Shown here: piece by piece, positions 23,480 through 32,608 of the stretch | Layout of the letters: the number at the start of each line of letters is the position of its first letter | Position numbering within the stretch: position 1 is the stretch's first letter | NCBI GenBank assembly: GCA_007116495.1 | Contig: SKIJ01000040.1 | Location: 1 to 34,196 of the forward strand | Reading direction: 5' to 3' | Origin: Cryomorphaceae bacterium | GTDB lineage: Bacteria; Bacteroidota; Bacteroidia; Flavobacteriales; Schleiferiaceae | Length of the DNA: 34,196 nt | The notes under the pieces: model-generated | What the model saw: only the letters and a program-made list of their open reading frames with translations | What the model was told of the DNA's origin: nothing | Database searches by the model: none | Made by a program: the position numbers and the translations under genes

Positions 23480-25120
23480 TTATTCCGTCTTCTCGCTCGA
23501 AACCATCGAAAGCTGATCAATCGCATCTGTAATATACTGCATACTGCTGTTTAGCTTTCTTATAACGTTTGTCATACTACTAACGCTCAACTCTTTAAGC
23601 GGGCGTTCTTTTACAACTTTATAAAAGTGCGCTATTTGCAGAGGGTAAGCACGCGCATACTTTTCTTTATACGCGTAAAATGCAATGACTGTTTCTCTAT
23701 TGAGTGCCGAACGCACATCGTCAAACAATTGCGCCATATCATTTACGTACTCGTCGAGTGTCTCTTTAGCAGTTTTGTCTCTGGCGCGTTGGATTTCTAA
23801 AATATTGTGTTGAACGTCTCTGACTTCTTTGGCAGCAAAAATGATGGAGCGCACACACTGCATGAGGCGATCGAGGTGTTCCACTTCTAAATCACTCAGT
23901 GTTTTTTCTTGAACACGCAAACTATAATCGGTTAACTCGTCCTCAATGTGCTTCAAAAACTGGTACTTCGCATCGGTATTGGCGCCGGTCTGTAGAAATG
24001 ACAAATACGGCAGAGCTGCTTTTTTAGAGACACTCATACCCAGGATGTCTTCGATAAAGCGAATTCCGCGCTCGATGGTTGTGGTGAGTTCTTTTTCCAT
24101 TGCTTGTATGGCGATTCCCGGCACATCGGTAGGTACGTTTTTTATGTACACAGAAACACCCACTGCTTCGGATTTACGGAAGCGCTTTTGCAGCCAGGTT
24201 TCCAGATTTCCAATGAATGGAAAAAACAATAACACACCCCCTACTTTTATAATGGTACTCAACAAAACCAGCTGAAGGAGAGGATCGTCAAAAATGTGGA
24301 GCGCAAACATAAACCGGATGACAGCTTCAATAAATGCGAAAAACAACAATCCGGTGACGACGTTGAAAATAAAATGCGCCAACGCCAACCGTTTCTTATC
24401 CGAAATGCCTTTGAGCGCACCGATACCAACCGTTACCGTGGTCCCAATGTTGGAACCTATCACCAATACTGCACCTTGGGTCAAATCGATTACGCCCGCA
24501 TTTAAGCTGCTTAAAATGATAACAATCATGGCCGAACTCGATTGAATGAGTGCGGTAATCACAACGCCTACAACAAGAAACACCCACAAACCGTAACTGG
24601 CAAATTCATCCAAAGAGATGGAATGCGCGACCGCCTCAATGGCTTCTTTCATAAAGTCTAACCCCAAAAAGAGCAATCCAAATCCGAGTAGAAACATACC
24701 CGTATGTTTTAAAAATGGCCGATTGCTCAAAAACAGATACGCCAAACTACCGATACCTATAAACGGAAAGGCAAACGCTTTTATGGGCACGGAAAAACCA
24801 ACTGTTGCCACCAACCACGCCGTGACCACTGTTCCCACATTTGCCCCGATGATCACACCGAGAGCATTGCGCAATCGGAGCATTTTAGCCCCTAAAAAAG
24901 CAAGCACCATAAGGGTTACCAATGAGCTGCTCTGAAGAATGGCGGTCATAACGATACCGGTAAAAATTCCATATAGCGGTCGTTTGGTAAAGCGTCTTAG
25001 CATCTTGCGAAATGCAGCGCCTCCCAGTTCGGTAAGGGCAACCTCCAACCGCCCCATACCGTACAAAAACACCCCTAACCCGGCTATCAATAACCAAATG
25101 TCAAAAGCTGATTCTTCCAT
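23480..25120 (-). CDS. Na/Pi-cotransporter II-related protein with PhoU-like C-terminal domain
   Basis: An inner-membrane protein with two inverted repeats carrying the NptA-type QSSS motifs: TAILQSSSLVTLMVLAFLGA followed by GANVGTVVTAWL, and ALIQSSSAMIVIILSSLNAG followed by GSNIGTTVTVGIGAL. The last ~220 residues are helical and soluble, matching PhoU-like domains. The family carries out Na+-driven phosphate uptake or export, or an unknown regulatory task in many bacteria. ATG 25120 (546 residues, MEESAFDIWLLIAGLGVFLY) matches family N-termini; an upstream ATG at 25150 would add ten residues. It follows the DUF5686 gene closely and is probably in its operon. Confidence 0.88.
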   Translation of the reverse strand: MEESAFDIWLLIAGLGVFLYGMGRLEVALTELGGAAFRKMLRRFTKRPLYGIFTGIVMTAILQSSSLVTLMVLAFLGAKMLRLRNALGVIIGANVGTVVTAWLVATVGFSVPIKAFAFPFIGIGSLAYLFLSNRPFLKHTGMFLLGFGLLFLGLDFMKEAIEAVAHSISLDEFASYGLWVFLVVGVVITALIQSSSAMIVIILSSLNAGVIDLTQGAVLVIGSNIGTTVTVGIGALKGISDKKRLALAHFIFNVVTGLLFFAFIEAVIRFMFALHIFDDPLLQLVLLSTIIKVGGVLLFFPFIGNLETWLQKRFRKSEAVGVSVYIKNVPTDVPGIAIQAMEKELTTTIERGIRFIEDILGMSVSKKAALPYLSFLQTGANTDAKYQFLKHIEDELTDYSLRVQEKTLSDLEVEHLDRLMQCVRSIIFAAKEVRDVQHNILEIQRARDKTAKETLDEYVNDMAQLFDDVRSALNRETVIAFYAYKEKYARAYPLQIAHFYKVVKERPLKELSVSSMTNVIRKLNSSMQYITDAIDQLSMVSSEKTE

Positions 25121-25174
25121 TAATGCAATGTATAAAAGTGTGGTCACCAAACCCTGAGCACTTGTTAGATCAAC

Positions 25175-27667
25175 CTACCGGCGCTTGTTGTTGCGATAAA
25201 AATTATAGTCAAAATTAACACCTACACGAACGGTAAAGCGAAAAACACGAAAATCGTCCCATCCGTTGGAAAACTCAATCTTTGCAACCTTAAAAATATT
25301 ATCAAAGCCAAAAAACACTTCCAAGAAATGCGCATCAAATTCACTTGACAAATAATTGAACCCCGTTACTAAGTGAAGATTTGCCCGATTAACAAATGGA
25401 ATTCGCGATAAGAGATACCCCCCAAAGTTGTGTTCTAGGTGTGCTTCGAGAAAGAACCGATCGGTGCTGAAGTCGTAATAACGAAGGGTGCGAAACTGCT
25501 TGATGTCGGAGAAGCGGTCTTGAACACGCTGCAAGAAAATGGTCTGCAGACCATTGAAGTGTTTAAAATCGATGAACGGTACATTTGTGCGGTTGAGAAA
25601 TCCTCCTCCACTGAAGTCAAAGCGGGTGGTTCCGGCATTTCCAAAACGAGTGGTGCTTCCCACACCACCGGCCAAATAGTCGTAATCGGTAATGGCCATT
25701 GCCAAAGGCACCCCCTTTTTGTACTGCAAATACACTTTGGGATAGTCGGAATCAACCTTAACCTTCCGCCCACCAATCATTTTGTACCGCTGACGAAATT
25801 GATACACCAGGTCCATGTCGATTACCATACCTCTGTGAATGTTGAATCCGCGTTGACCATCAATGATGATGCGGTCGTCTGCCGATCTGCGCGACGGGTT
25901 GTTGCTGAAAAAATCCTGCTCGGAGGTCAAAAAATTCCAAGATGCGCCCGAAAAATTTATGGGGTCGTTTAGATTAAACAACGGTGAACGCTGACCGTAC
26001 TCTACACTTACGTTAAAATCCAATCCATTGATAAGCTCTTGTTTGTAGCGGACTTTCGCGTAGGTCTTGTTGTATAATCGCAAATAATTCCGCCCTAAAA
26101 ACAAGCTATAAAACGTATTGATGACGGGGAGAATGGGCTCGGCTTCGTTGAATTGAAAGACGTAATTACCAAAATCAAGTGCTAGCTTGCCCGGCCGCCG
26201 TAAGTTAAAGTCCCATTCGGTAACGTTTCTGAATTTCAGCCGCACATCAGAATACCCCAAACGCAAATCCAATGTATTCTTAAAGCGCTCGTTTTGAAAA
26301 TCAAAGTTTGACTCGTGAATAAACCGGGTATAAAAGCCTTCTACCACATTATAGCCCGAACCAAACCAAAGTGGGTAAACACGAACGTAATGTTTATTCT
26401 CGTAAAACGGAAGATTCATCCCCTTAATGAAGAGCGCTTGAAAGGGTCTGTCACTGTAGTACTGAAGCAGGCTATCGGCAATTTCACCCTTATTCCACTT
26501 AATGTTATAAGATAAATCGTCGGAGACAACCCTTGACTCGATTCCGGTGAGGTAAAACGGGACGTTGATTTCCGGGACCGGAGCCTCGGCACTTTGGTAG
26601 ATCACGACCGGAGAATAGGTCGGTGAACCATCCAAAAAATTCATATTGGCATACACCTGCTCACTTCTATACTCCCCGGAGTTTTTAAAAATATCGAAAT
26701 AAAAAGAATGAGAGGTGTAAAGAGGTCGCTGCAAACTGTCGTCCGGGTGGTAATACTGCGTTATACTCAGCGAATCGACCAATTCTATTTGCTGCTTTCC
26801 GTCCAGCTCCCAATGGATATAAACCAGTCGTTCGGTTTCTGCATCAATAATCACCTTTCCGTGAAACAGCGGTTCGTAGGGGTTTCTCGGTCTAATTGAA
26901 TACACGTGATGATTTGTGCCATCAAAATATCCGTTGTGATCGACGTAATACTCATTTTTAAAACCCTCGTCGAACGGACTCAAGTAACCGCGATTAGACA
27001 GTTCCCGGAAATAATTAAACCGCACATAGGGATTGAAGAAGTAGTCGGCGGATTCACGCCAGGCTATGTTGCGGATGATTCCGAAATCGCGCCTGCTGAT
27101 AACCTCCTCCGTGGCCTCTTGGTCGTTGAGTGTGGTAAAGTGTGAGTGAACTTTAGACAGGAACACAATACCCGTATCACTCCTTCCGGGAAAAAACCGA
27201 CCCGAAACGTAGGGAATATTGCGTGTTGTTTGATCGATTCGGGTAAACGTTTTGCGAAACACTTCCGTTTCGACCTGCTGAAAGCGTGTCGCGTTTGTTT
27301 CACGCTGAGCGGTCAACGCTATATACGGCTTGAGATCCATTTTACCTGGTGGCACCAGCTTTTGACGTTTCATGGAAACAAAAAACGTATCCTGCCCTGC
27401 GGTTTCTGAAATAGCACTAACGTTGTAAAGTGGATGGCAGATGGATTCTTTACCAACCGAATCGATGTAAACCGGTATTTTAATCCAACCCTCGTCGTTG
27501 GAAACGTGCGTAAAGCGATCGGCGTCGTTGAACAAATAGAGTGCTCCACGGATGGGCTGCTTGGTATCTGTATCGAAAACGTAGATGGTTGGATTATCTA
27601 CCGCAGCACCAAACGCACACCAGAACACAAAAACAACTAAAAAATAATGGCGTACCGAGTTTCCCAC
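25175..27667 (-). CDS. DUF5686 family outer-membrane protein
   Basis: An 830-residue protein. A signal peptide (HYFLVVFVFWCAFGAAV) precedes a carboxypeptidase-like regulatory beta-sandwich (IYVFDTDTKQPIRGALYLFN). The DUF5686 core follows, with VSGRFFPGRSD, RESADYFFNPYVRFNYFREL and YSIRPRNPYEPLFHGKVIID. The C-terminal ~430 residues form a barrel-like region with many aromatic strands and end in FDYNFYRNNKRR. Members are common in Bacteroidetes outer membranes; the function is not known. The only usable start in the frame is GTG at 27667, since an in-frame stop lies about 20 bp upstream and no ATG precedes the signal peptide. Confidence 0.85.
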   Translation of the reverse strand: MGNSVRHYFLVVFVFWCAFGAAVDNPTIYVFDTDTKQPIRGALYLFNDADRFTHVSNDEGWIKIPVYIDSVGKESICHPLYNVSAISETAGQDTFFVSMKRQKLVPPGKMDLKPYIALTAQRETNATRFQQVETEVFRKTFTRIDQTTRNIPYVSGRFFPGRSDTGIVFLSKVHSHFTTLNDQEATEEVISRRDFGIIRNIAWRESADYFFNPYVRFNYFRELSNRGYLSPFDEGFKNEYYVDHNGYFDGTNHHVYSIRPRNPYEPLFHGKVIIDAETERLVYIHWELDGKQQIELVDSLSITQYYHPDDSLQRPLYTSHSFYFDIFKNSGEYRSEQVYANMNFLDGSPTYSPVVIYQSAEAPVPEINVPFYLTGIESRVVSDDLSYNIKWNKGEIADSLLQYYSDRPFQALFIKGMNLPFYENKHYVRVYPLWFGSGYNVVEGFYTRFIHESNFDFQNERFKNTLDLRLGYSDVRLKFRNVTEWDFNLRRPGKLALDFGNYVFQFNEAEPILPVINTFYSLFLGRNYLRLYNKTYAKVRYKQELINGLDFNVSVEYGQRSPLFNLNDPINFSGASWNFLTSEQDFFSNNPSRRSADDRIIIDGQRGFNIHRGMVIDMDLVYQFRQRYKMIGGRKVKVDSDYPKVYLQYKKGVPLAMAITDYDYLAGGVGSTTRFGNAGTTRFDFSGGGFLNRTNVPFIDFKHFNGLQTIFLQRVQDRFSDIKQFRTLRYYDFSTDRFFLEAHLEHNFGGYLLSRIPFVNRANLHLVTGFNYLSSEFDAHFLEVFFGFDNIFKVAKIEFSNGWDDFRVFRFTVRVGVNFDYNFYRNNKRR

Positions 27668-27760
27668 TCCGTTTAATTTACGTCTTTACAATTGTCTTTA
27701 CTACAAATAATAAAGGCCAAATTTACTGTTTGCTTTGCAACATACCGATACTTTTACCCT

Positions 27761-27768
27761 TATTTTTG
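27761..27768 (+). promoter_or_regulatory. -7 promoter element abutting the exonuclease start
   Basis: TATTTTTG fits TAnnTTTG and is followed by CGGCA and then the ATG at 27774. As with the glycosyltransferase gene, the distance implies a leaderless or almost leaderless mRNA. A TTTG at 27734-27737 lies 23 bp upstream, slightly too far for an ideal -33. Confidence 0.55.
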
Positions 27769-27773
27769 CGGCA

Positions 27774-29018
27774 ATGTTTGCAATTTTAGATACAGAAACC
27801 ACAGGTGGCCAAGTAGGCGAAGAAAAGATCATCGACCTAGCCATCTTTCTTCACGATGGAGAAAAAGTTGTTGATCAACTGATTACGCTCATTAATCCGC
27901 AGCGATCCATTCAGCGCTACGTACAAAAAATGACCGGCATTACCGAGAATGCCGTACGCAGGGCGCCTCGATTTCACGAAGTAGCCAAGCGGATCATTGA
28001 GATTACCGACGGTGCCGTACTCGTTGGACACAACATCGCGTTTGACTACCGTATGATACGCCAAGAGTTTGAGTCGTTGGGCTATGATTTTGAGTGCGAA
28101 ACCATCGATTCGCTCTTCTTAGCCGAAGGCCTCATACCGGGATTACCCGCTTATGGGTTGAGTAAACTCTGTGCAGAATTAAACATCGTCAACCAAGAAA
28201 CGCACCGAGCTGAAGGCGATGCGCGTGCCACCATGGAGTTGTTTGAAATACTCATTCAAAAAGACGAGGACAAAAACCTCTTTGGCATCCGCAGCATGTA
28301 CACCGGTAAAGAAGGAGAGGCACGTGGACAAAAATTGCGTCACCTACTGCGAAAGGTTATAACCCAACACGGTGTTTATTACGTATTTGATAAAAACGGA
28401 ACATGCATTTACATGTGTCCATTACACCAAGCAAAAGAAAATATAACCCGTATTTTTCTGTCCGACAAACCGGAAGACACCTTGTTTCAACGTATGGCTG
28501 CGGAGTCGGAAAGTGAGAAGCACGCAACAAAGTGGTTTGCCAATTGGAAAATTCACACCGACTTTAAGCGCCTAACGCCAAAGTTCAACAATGCGCCGCC
28601 GATACCCAAACAAAGATTTGATTTAATTACTGAGGGAAATCGATACCGCAAACAAAAAGATGCAGACAGCCCTCTGATTTCAACCTCCTCCTCCTTTGCT
28701 GCCGGTAAACTCGTCAAGTTACTCAACGGACTTCTGGAAAAAGGAGACACGCCAAGCGACGGACACCTTCGCTTTGCTTTAATTGGCAGTGATTTTTTAC
28801 TGGAAATGAGACCTGGTAGGGATGTCGGGGAAAATTTATATTTTGTTTGGCAAGACTACCGACTTGTTGGGTATTTGTATTCAACCACCCGGGAAAGTTT
28901 GAAAAAACGCGACGCCCTTCTCAAACGATGCATTCCCCTATCAGACGATGCATACGGAATGGGCATTTGGGTTGAACACAGCAACCACGTAAACTTATTC
29001 AACCGCGAAACGGATTAA
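27774..29018 (+). CDS. DnaQ-like DEDDh exonuclease with degenerate GIY-YIG-like domain
   Basis: A 414-residue protein. Residues 1-165 form a DEDDh 3'-5' exonuclease domain: D6 and E8 in LDTETTGG, D91 in GHNIAFDYRM, H144 and D149 in HRAEGDARATMEL. It is related to the epsilon subunit of DNA polymerase III. Residues 198-235 (HGVYYVFDKNGTCIYMC, then PLHQAKENITRIF) resemble a GIY-YIG nuclease start, but the second motif is IYMC instead of YIG and the usual catalytic Arg is absent. Many Bacteroidetes exonucleases have this two-domain layout with UvrC-like sequence. The C-terminal ~170 residues are not recognised. The frame is open from 27735, but the domain and promoter fix the start at 27774. Confidence 0.85.
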   Translation: MFAILDTETTGGQVGEEKIIDLAIFLHDGEKVVDQLITLINPQRSIQRYVQKMTGITENAVRRAPRFHEVAKRIIEITDGAVLVGHNIAFDYRMIRQEFESLGYDFECETIDSLFLAEGLIPGLPAYGLSKLCAELNIVNQETHRAEGDARATMELFEILIQKDEDKNLFGIRSMYTGKEGEARGQKLRHLLRKVITQHGVYYVFDKNGTCIYMCPLHQAKENITRIFLSDKPEDTLFQRMAAESESEKHATKWFANWKIHTDFKRLTPKFNNAPPIPKQRFDLITEGNRYRKQKDADSPLISTSSSFAAGKLVKLLNGLLEKGDTPSDGHLRFALIGSDFLLEMRPGRDVGENLYFVWQDYRLVGYLYSTTRESLKKRDALLKRCIPLSDDAYGMGIWVEHSNHVNLFNRETD

Positions 29019-29027
29019 ACCCACGTG

Positions 29028-29438
29028 CTACTCAAGCATTCGCTTTCGCTCTTCCGGTTCGGGTAATCGGCAAGACGTTGCTTCGCCAAAAATGCCGTAT
29101 CGCCGCTTTGCAACCAAGAAATACAGATATCGACTGAGGCTAGAGGGTATGATTTTCCATACGCCGTAAAAGAAACGCCACACACCACCTAAATCGTAAC
29201 AGATCCAAGCCAGCGCTTCGGCTTCTTCGTAAATGCTGCCCGCGCGGTAATATAAAATGGCATCGACATCGGGCTGTTTGTCCGTGAGCGGCTGATAGTG
29301 TTTCCCCTGCTGGGTGGCAAAGTAAAATAATCCTTGCTTATCGGTTTTGAGCAGCCACTGCACCGACCCGTGACAAAGACCGCAGCTGCCATCGTAAAAC
29401 ACGATGTATTTATCCTTCAACTCAGACGTGTCACTCAT
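29028..29438 (-). CDS. DCC-family thiol-disulfide oxidoreductase-like protein (DUF393)
   Basis: A 136-residue protein with the DCC signature YDGSCGLCHGSVQWLL near the N-terminus, containing a CxxC pair (C19, C22). The family has a thioredoxin-like fold and is predicted to be a thiol-disulfide oxidoreductase. Later motifs AEALAWICYDLGG, WKIIPSSLSRYLYFLVAKRRY and a C-terminal CRLPEPEERKRML are typical of the family. No signal peptide is present. It lies 19 bp after the FG-GAP protein gene on the same strand and ends 9 bp from the exonuclease stop (convergent). Confidence 0.9.
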   Translation of the reverse strand: MSDTSELKDKYIVFYDGSCGLCHGSVQWLLKTDKQGLFYFATQQGKHYQPLTDKQPDVDAILYYRAGSIYEEAEALAWICYDLGGVWRFFYGVWKIIPSSLSRYLYFLVAKRRYGIFGEATSCRLPEPEERKRMLE

Positions 29439-29457
29439 CTCACGGCATCATATTGAT

Positions 29458-32316
29458 CTAATGTTTCATAAAGACCAAGCGGTGACTCTCCCAAGTTTTA
29501 CCGTCGGCTAAAAGAACGCGCATCAGGTAAACACCACTTTTGAGATTCGGGAGATGAAGCGTTTGTTCGTCTGGTACATTTCTCCACTCCTTTAGCACTC
29601 GACCATTTAGGTCGTACATTTCAACACGTTGTAGATTTCTGTTTTGCGGATCGTCGAACGTAAGTTGAACAAATTCACTTGTTGGATTGGGGTAAAGCGT
29701 CACTCGGTTGTTTTTGCGTTCCACAAACGTGTTCACGGAAGATGTTCCGTCGTCTTCTTCTTCAACCTCTACGAGAATCCCCTTAAAAAAGTGCAGACCA
29801 CCGGAGGCCGTTCCGAGTATGGCTTCGGGCAGAGAGTCTCCGTCAAAGTCGTACATTGCAACCGCATTGCGCCAGCCACTCTGTAAAAATTGATTGCCTT
29901 CTACAACCGAAGGCACCACATTGAACCGCACATTAGGACGCACTGAAGTGGAATCGGCCATGGGAAGTGTACAGCCATTTTCTAAAAGCGTATTATTTCC
30001 GCTTTGGTTGGTGTTAAGTCCGTAAGCATGAAGGTACTCTGACGTAGGACTTCCGGTGATGTCTATATTGGAGAACAAGTTACTGTTGCGACTGAAGCAT
30101 ATCTCCACAAGAATATCACTTTCACCATCCCATGCAAAACTTGATGTATTAAACGGAATTTCGTTCCACCCTCTACTCAATACCCAAGTTCCACTGAACA
30201 CTTCTTGCAATCCGCCAATAAACCCATTTTCAAACGACGGGTCTTTAATGTTTCGCATGTGAACGCGGAATCCCTGTGTGAGATTTGGGTTACCGGTTGA
30301 CGTCACCTCAAAACTAATGGATGTAAGGCGACCGGAATATACGTTTTGATTGTAAAGCTCTTCCTTTTTTATGATGAACTGATTCCGCCCATTTCGACGT
30401 GTAGAACCAAACACACTGGTTTCTGGTGTGGTGAGTGAGATGCTGTCGGTTCCCATTTGAACGGTAGTGTTTGTCGGCAAGTCGAGAACAGCTTCAATGC
30501 TGTCATAGGCAATCACCCCCTGCCCAAAGGTTCCTACCAGCATGCTAAGCTCACCGGTAGGATATCTGTAAAACGTTGGCATCGCATGACCTTCAGTGTC
30601 GACGGGTCTGCGGGTGCTTATGCCGGAAAAGTTATTGGTAACCAGCTGAAAATCGGGATTGCCAATGGTTCCGTTATTTTCATAATAATGAATTTTCCCT
30701 TCTTGGTCACCGATGAACAATTCGGGGATGGAATCTTCCAATACATCAAAAATCACGGGTGAAGATTGCATGTTAACGCCTATGTTGAGATAATCAAACA
30801 CCGGTGCTGCAAATTGTGGATTGGTAGCACTGCCCGTATTTTCTAAAAAGATGAGGCTACCATCTTCCACGCCCATCACAATGTCTAAATCACCATCGTT
30901 ATCAATGTCGTAAACCGTGGGGTATAAGAACGCCTTTTTGTGCTGTGCCATATTACCAAAATCGGTATCGGTAAGCGTAAACGATGGCTGCGTGGCGGTA
31001 CCGGTATTTTCATAAAGGAACAAACGACCATTCCAATTGACAAGGGTGTCTTCGCGGTAACCGATGGTACCGATGAGTAGGTCAGGTAGTCCATTTCCAT
31101 TAAAATCGGCCAACACCGGAAATGCTCCGGTACTTACTTCAATCATATCTTCTTGAAGAAATCGTCGGTTTTGCAGCTCAAAAACCGGCATGCTGTCTAG
31201 ATTAGTGTTTTTGTAGAAAAACACACTTGTATCTGACGAGCCGTCGATCAAACTATTAGACGTAGCGATTAAATCGCGCACCCCATCGTGATCCACGTCG
31301 ATGTAAAACGTTGCCGGAAAATTCGGGATATCTACGGGAACGTCGTACGATGGAAAGCTCGTATCCATGGACGTCATGATGGCGGTATCGGGATTACCTC
31401 CGTTGAATGCGGCAATTACTCCGGGGTATTCACTATCACCAATGATTAAATCGTATAATCCATTTCCATTAAGGTCGAGCGAAAGCAGGGTTGACTCAGC
31501 GTGTTGCACGCGCTCCGTTCCGTCTTGAATCAAACCTAACGCAAGACTGTCGTAATAATCAGCAGTTTGTAATCCAGAAAACGCACACGACATCAGATCA
31601 AGCGAGTTTCCTACTAAGGATTCCATGAATTTTCCGTAGCAGACGTCGCCAATTTCAAAATCCAGACCGCAGGGTTGACGGTTAACAAACTCGGTTACCA
31701 CTACACCTAAAAGATTAAATGCTAAAATATCAACTGAACCATCCCGATTAATGTCTCTAAAAACGGGAACATCAGACCCGTTTACAAACAGGCTAATGTC
31801 CTGTCCGTTAGAATTTCTGTAGGTAAGATATGGCCCCGGAATCGCTTTCTCAAAACGCAGTTCAGTTGCCGTAGATGTATTCTTAAAAATCATCACAGAC
31901 GTACTACCTACCTCACCTTGCGTCATAATATCGAGCTTACCGTCGCAGTTGTAGTCGGCGGTTTTGACGTAATTGGCGGCCGGCGGCAAGTGCTTAATGA
32001 CCTCGTGATCGTAGCGGTAGTAAAAATTTCCGGAGTCGCCTTCTTTAATAAGCGGAATGTAGCGATTTCCATTGCGATCAAAGCCGAGTATATCCAATTG
32101 ACCGTTGAGGTTGAGATCCATTTCCACCAATTGAAGTTGATCAATACCACCCGCCCAAGCAAGTGATAGGGTGTCGCCGTCTACCATAACCGGAACGGTA
32201 TCCGTAAACGCGAAGTCCAAGCGATACTTTGTTTTTTCTTCTTGCGCAGAGACAAAAAGCGAAAACAATACCGCACTGACTGAAAAAAACGATTTGAGAA
32301 TAGTAAATGAGCGCAT
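29458..32316 (-). CDS. Secreted FG-GAP/VCBS-repeat protein with type IX sorting domain
   Basis: A 952-residue exported protein. The signal peptide (SFFSVSAVLFSLFVSAQ) is followed by at least eight calcium-binding-type DxDxDG-like repeats, such as DLNLNGQLDIL, DYNCDGKLDIM, DINRDGSVDIL, DVDHDGVRDLI, DFNGNGLPDLLIG, DIDNDGDLDIVMG and DFDGDSLPEAILG. These are the marks of an integrin-alpha-like beta-propeller. A beta-sandwich insert lies around residues 640-800 (LTSISFEVTSTGN, WNEIPFNTSSFAWDG). The C-terminus (VTLYPNPTSEFVQLTF to the end) is a T9SS type A sorting domain, so the protein is secreted or anchored at the cell surface. A role in adhesion or polymer contact is typical but not shown. Confidence 0.92.
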   Translation of the reverse strand: MRSFTILKSFFSVSAVLFSLFVSAQEEKTKYRLDFAFTDTVPVMVDGDTLSLAWAGGIDQLQLVEMDLNLNGQLDILGFDRNGNRYIPLIKEGDSGNFYYRYDHEVIKHLPPAANYVKTADYNCDGKLDIMTQGEVGSTSVMIFKNTSTATELRFEKAIPGPYLTYRNSNGQDISLFVNGSDVPVFRDINRDGSVDILAFNLLGVVVTEFVNRQPCGLDFEIGDVCYGKFMESLVGNSLDLMSCAFSGLQTADYYDSLALGLIQDGTERVQHAESTLLSLDLNGNGLYDLIIGDSEYPGVIAAFNGGNPDTAIMTSMDTSFPSYDVPVDIPNFPATFYIDVDHDGVRDLIATSNSLIDGSSDTSVFFYKNTNLDSMPVFELQNRRFLQEDMIEVSTGAFPVLADFNGNGLPDLLIGTIGYREDTLVNWNGRLFLYENTGTATQPSFTLTDTDFGNMAQHKKAFLYPTVYDIDNDGDLDIVMGVEDGSLIFLENTGSATNPQFAAPVFDYLNIGVNMQSSPVIFDVLEDSIPELFIGDQEGKIHYYENNGTIGNPDFQLVTNNFSGISTRRPVDTEGHAMPTFYRYPTGELSMLVGTFGQGVIAYDSIEAVLDLPTNTTVQMGTDSISLTTPETSVFGSTRRNGRNQFIIKKEELYNQNVYSGRLTSISFEVTSTGNPNLTQGFRVHMRNIKDPSFENGFIGGLQEVFSGTWVLSRGWNEIPFNTSSFAWDGESDILVEICFSRNSNLFSNIDITGSPTSEYLHAYGLNTNQSGNNTLLENGCTLPMADSTSVRPNVRFNVVPSVVEGNQFLQSGWRNAVAMYDFDGDSLPEAILGTASGGLHFFKGILVEVEEEDDGTSSVNTFVERKNNRVTLYPNPTSEFVQLTFDDPQNRNLQRVEMYDLNGRVLKEWRNVPDEQTLHLPNLKSGVYLMRVLLADGKTWESHRLVFMKH

Positions 32317-32332
32317 TGGAGATAATTTTATA

Positions 32333-32340
32333 CAAATTTA
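32333..32340 (-). promoter_or_regulatory. -7 promoter element of the FG-GAP protein gene
   Basis: On the minus strand this reads TAAATTTG, a match to TAnnTTTG, 16 bp before the start codon at 32316. No perfect -33 TTG was assigned. Confidence 0.55.
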
Positions 32341-32564
32341 CGATGAAAAGCTAAAATATTAGTGTGTTTTTAGTTACACAATGTAAATAAATGTAGTATG
32401 CGTTGATATCATCATTGGAAACACAATGATTTAACAAAATAATGGTCACTTACGAAATGACACCTTAGCGTTGCTCTTTTAAAAAAGAGTAAGGCATTTA
32501 ACATATCAAAATAAAAAAATGCGACAATTTCACATGCGCGGGTCATATATCCTTGTCAATATTA

Positions 32565-32572
32565 TATATTTG
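32565..32572 (+). promoter_or_regulatory. -7 promoter element of secDF
   Basis: TATATTTG matches TAnnTTTG and lies 36 bp before the secDF start. The divergent spacer 32341-32564 also holds a short palindrome CTCTTTTAAAAAAGAG at 32474-32489 of unknown meaning. Confidence 0.65.
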
Positions 32573-32608
32573 CCGTCCGTTTTAAAAATCGTTAAAAAGT
32601 ATTAGAAC

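Noticed and set aside
25439-25972. 177-codon plus-strand frame opposite the DUF5686 gene
   Set aside because: It is an antisense shadow of a well-supported long gene.
32474-32489. CTCTTTTAAAAAAGAG as a terminator
   Set aside because: It is AT-rich with almost no loop, and it lies between two divergent promoters where no transcript should end.
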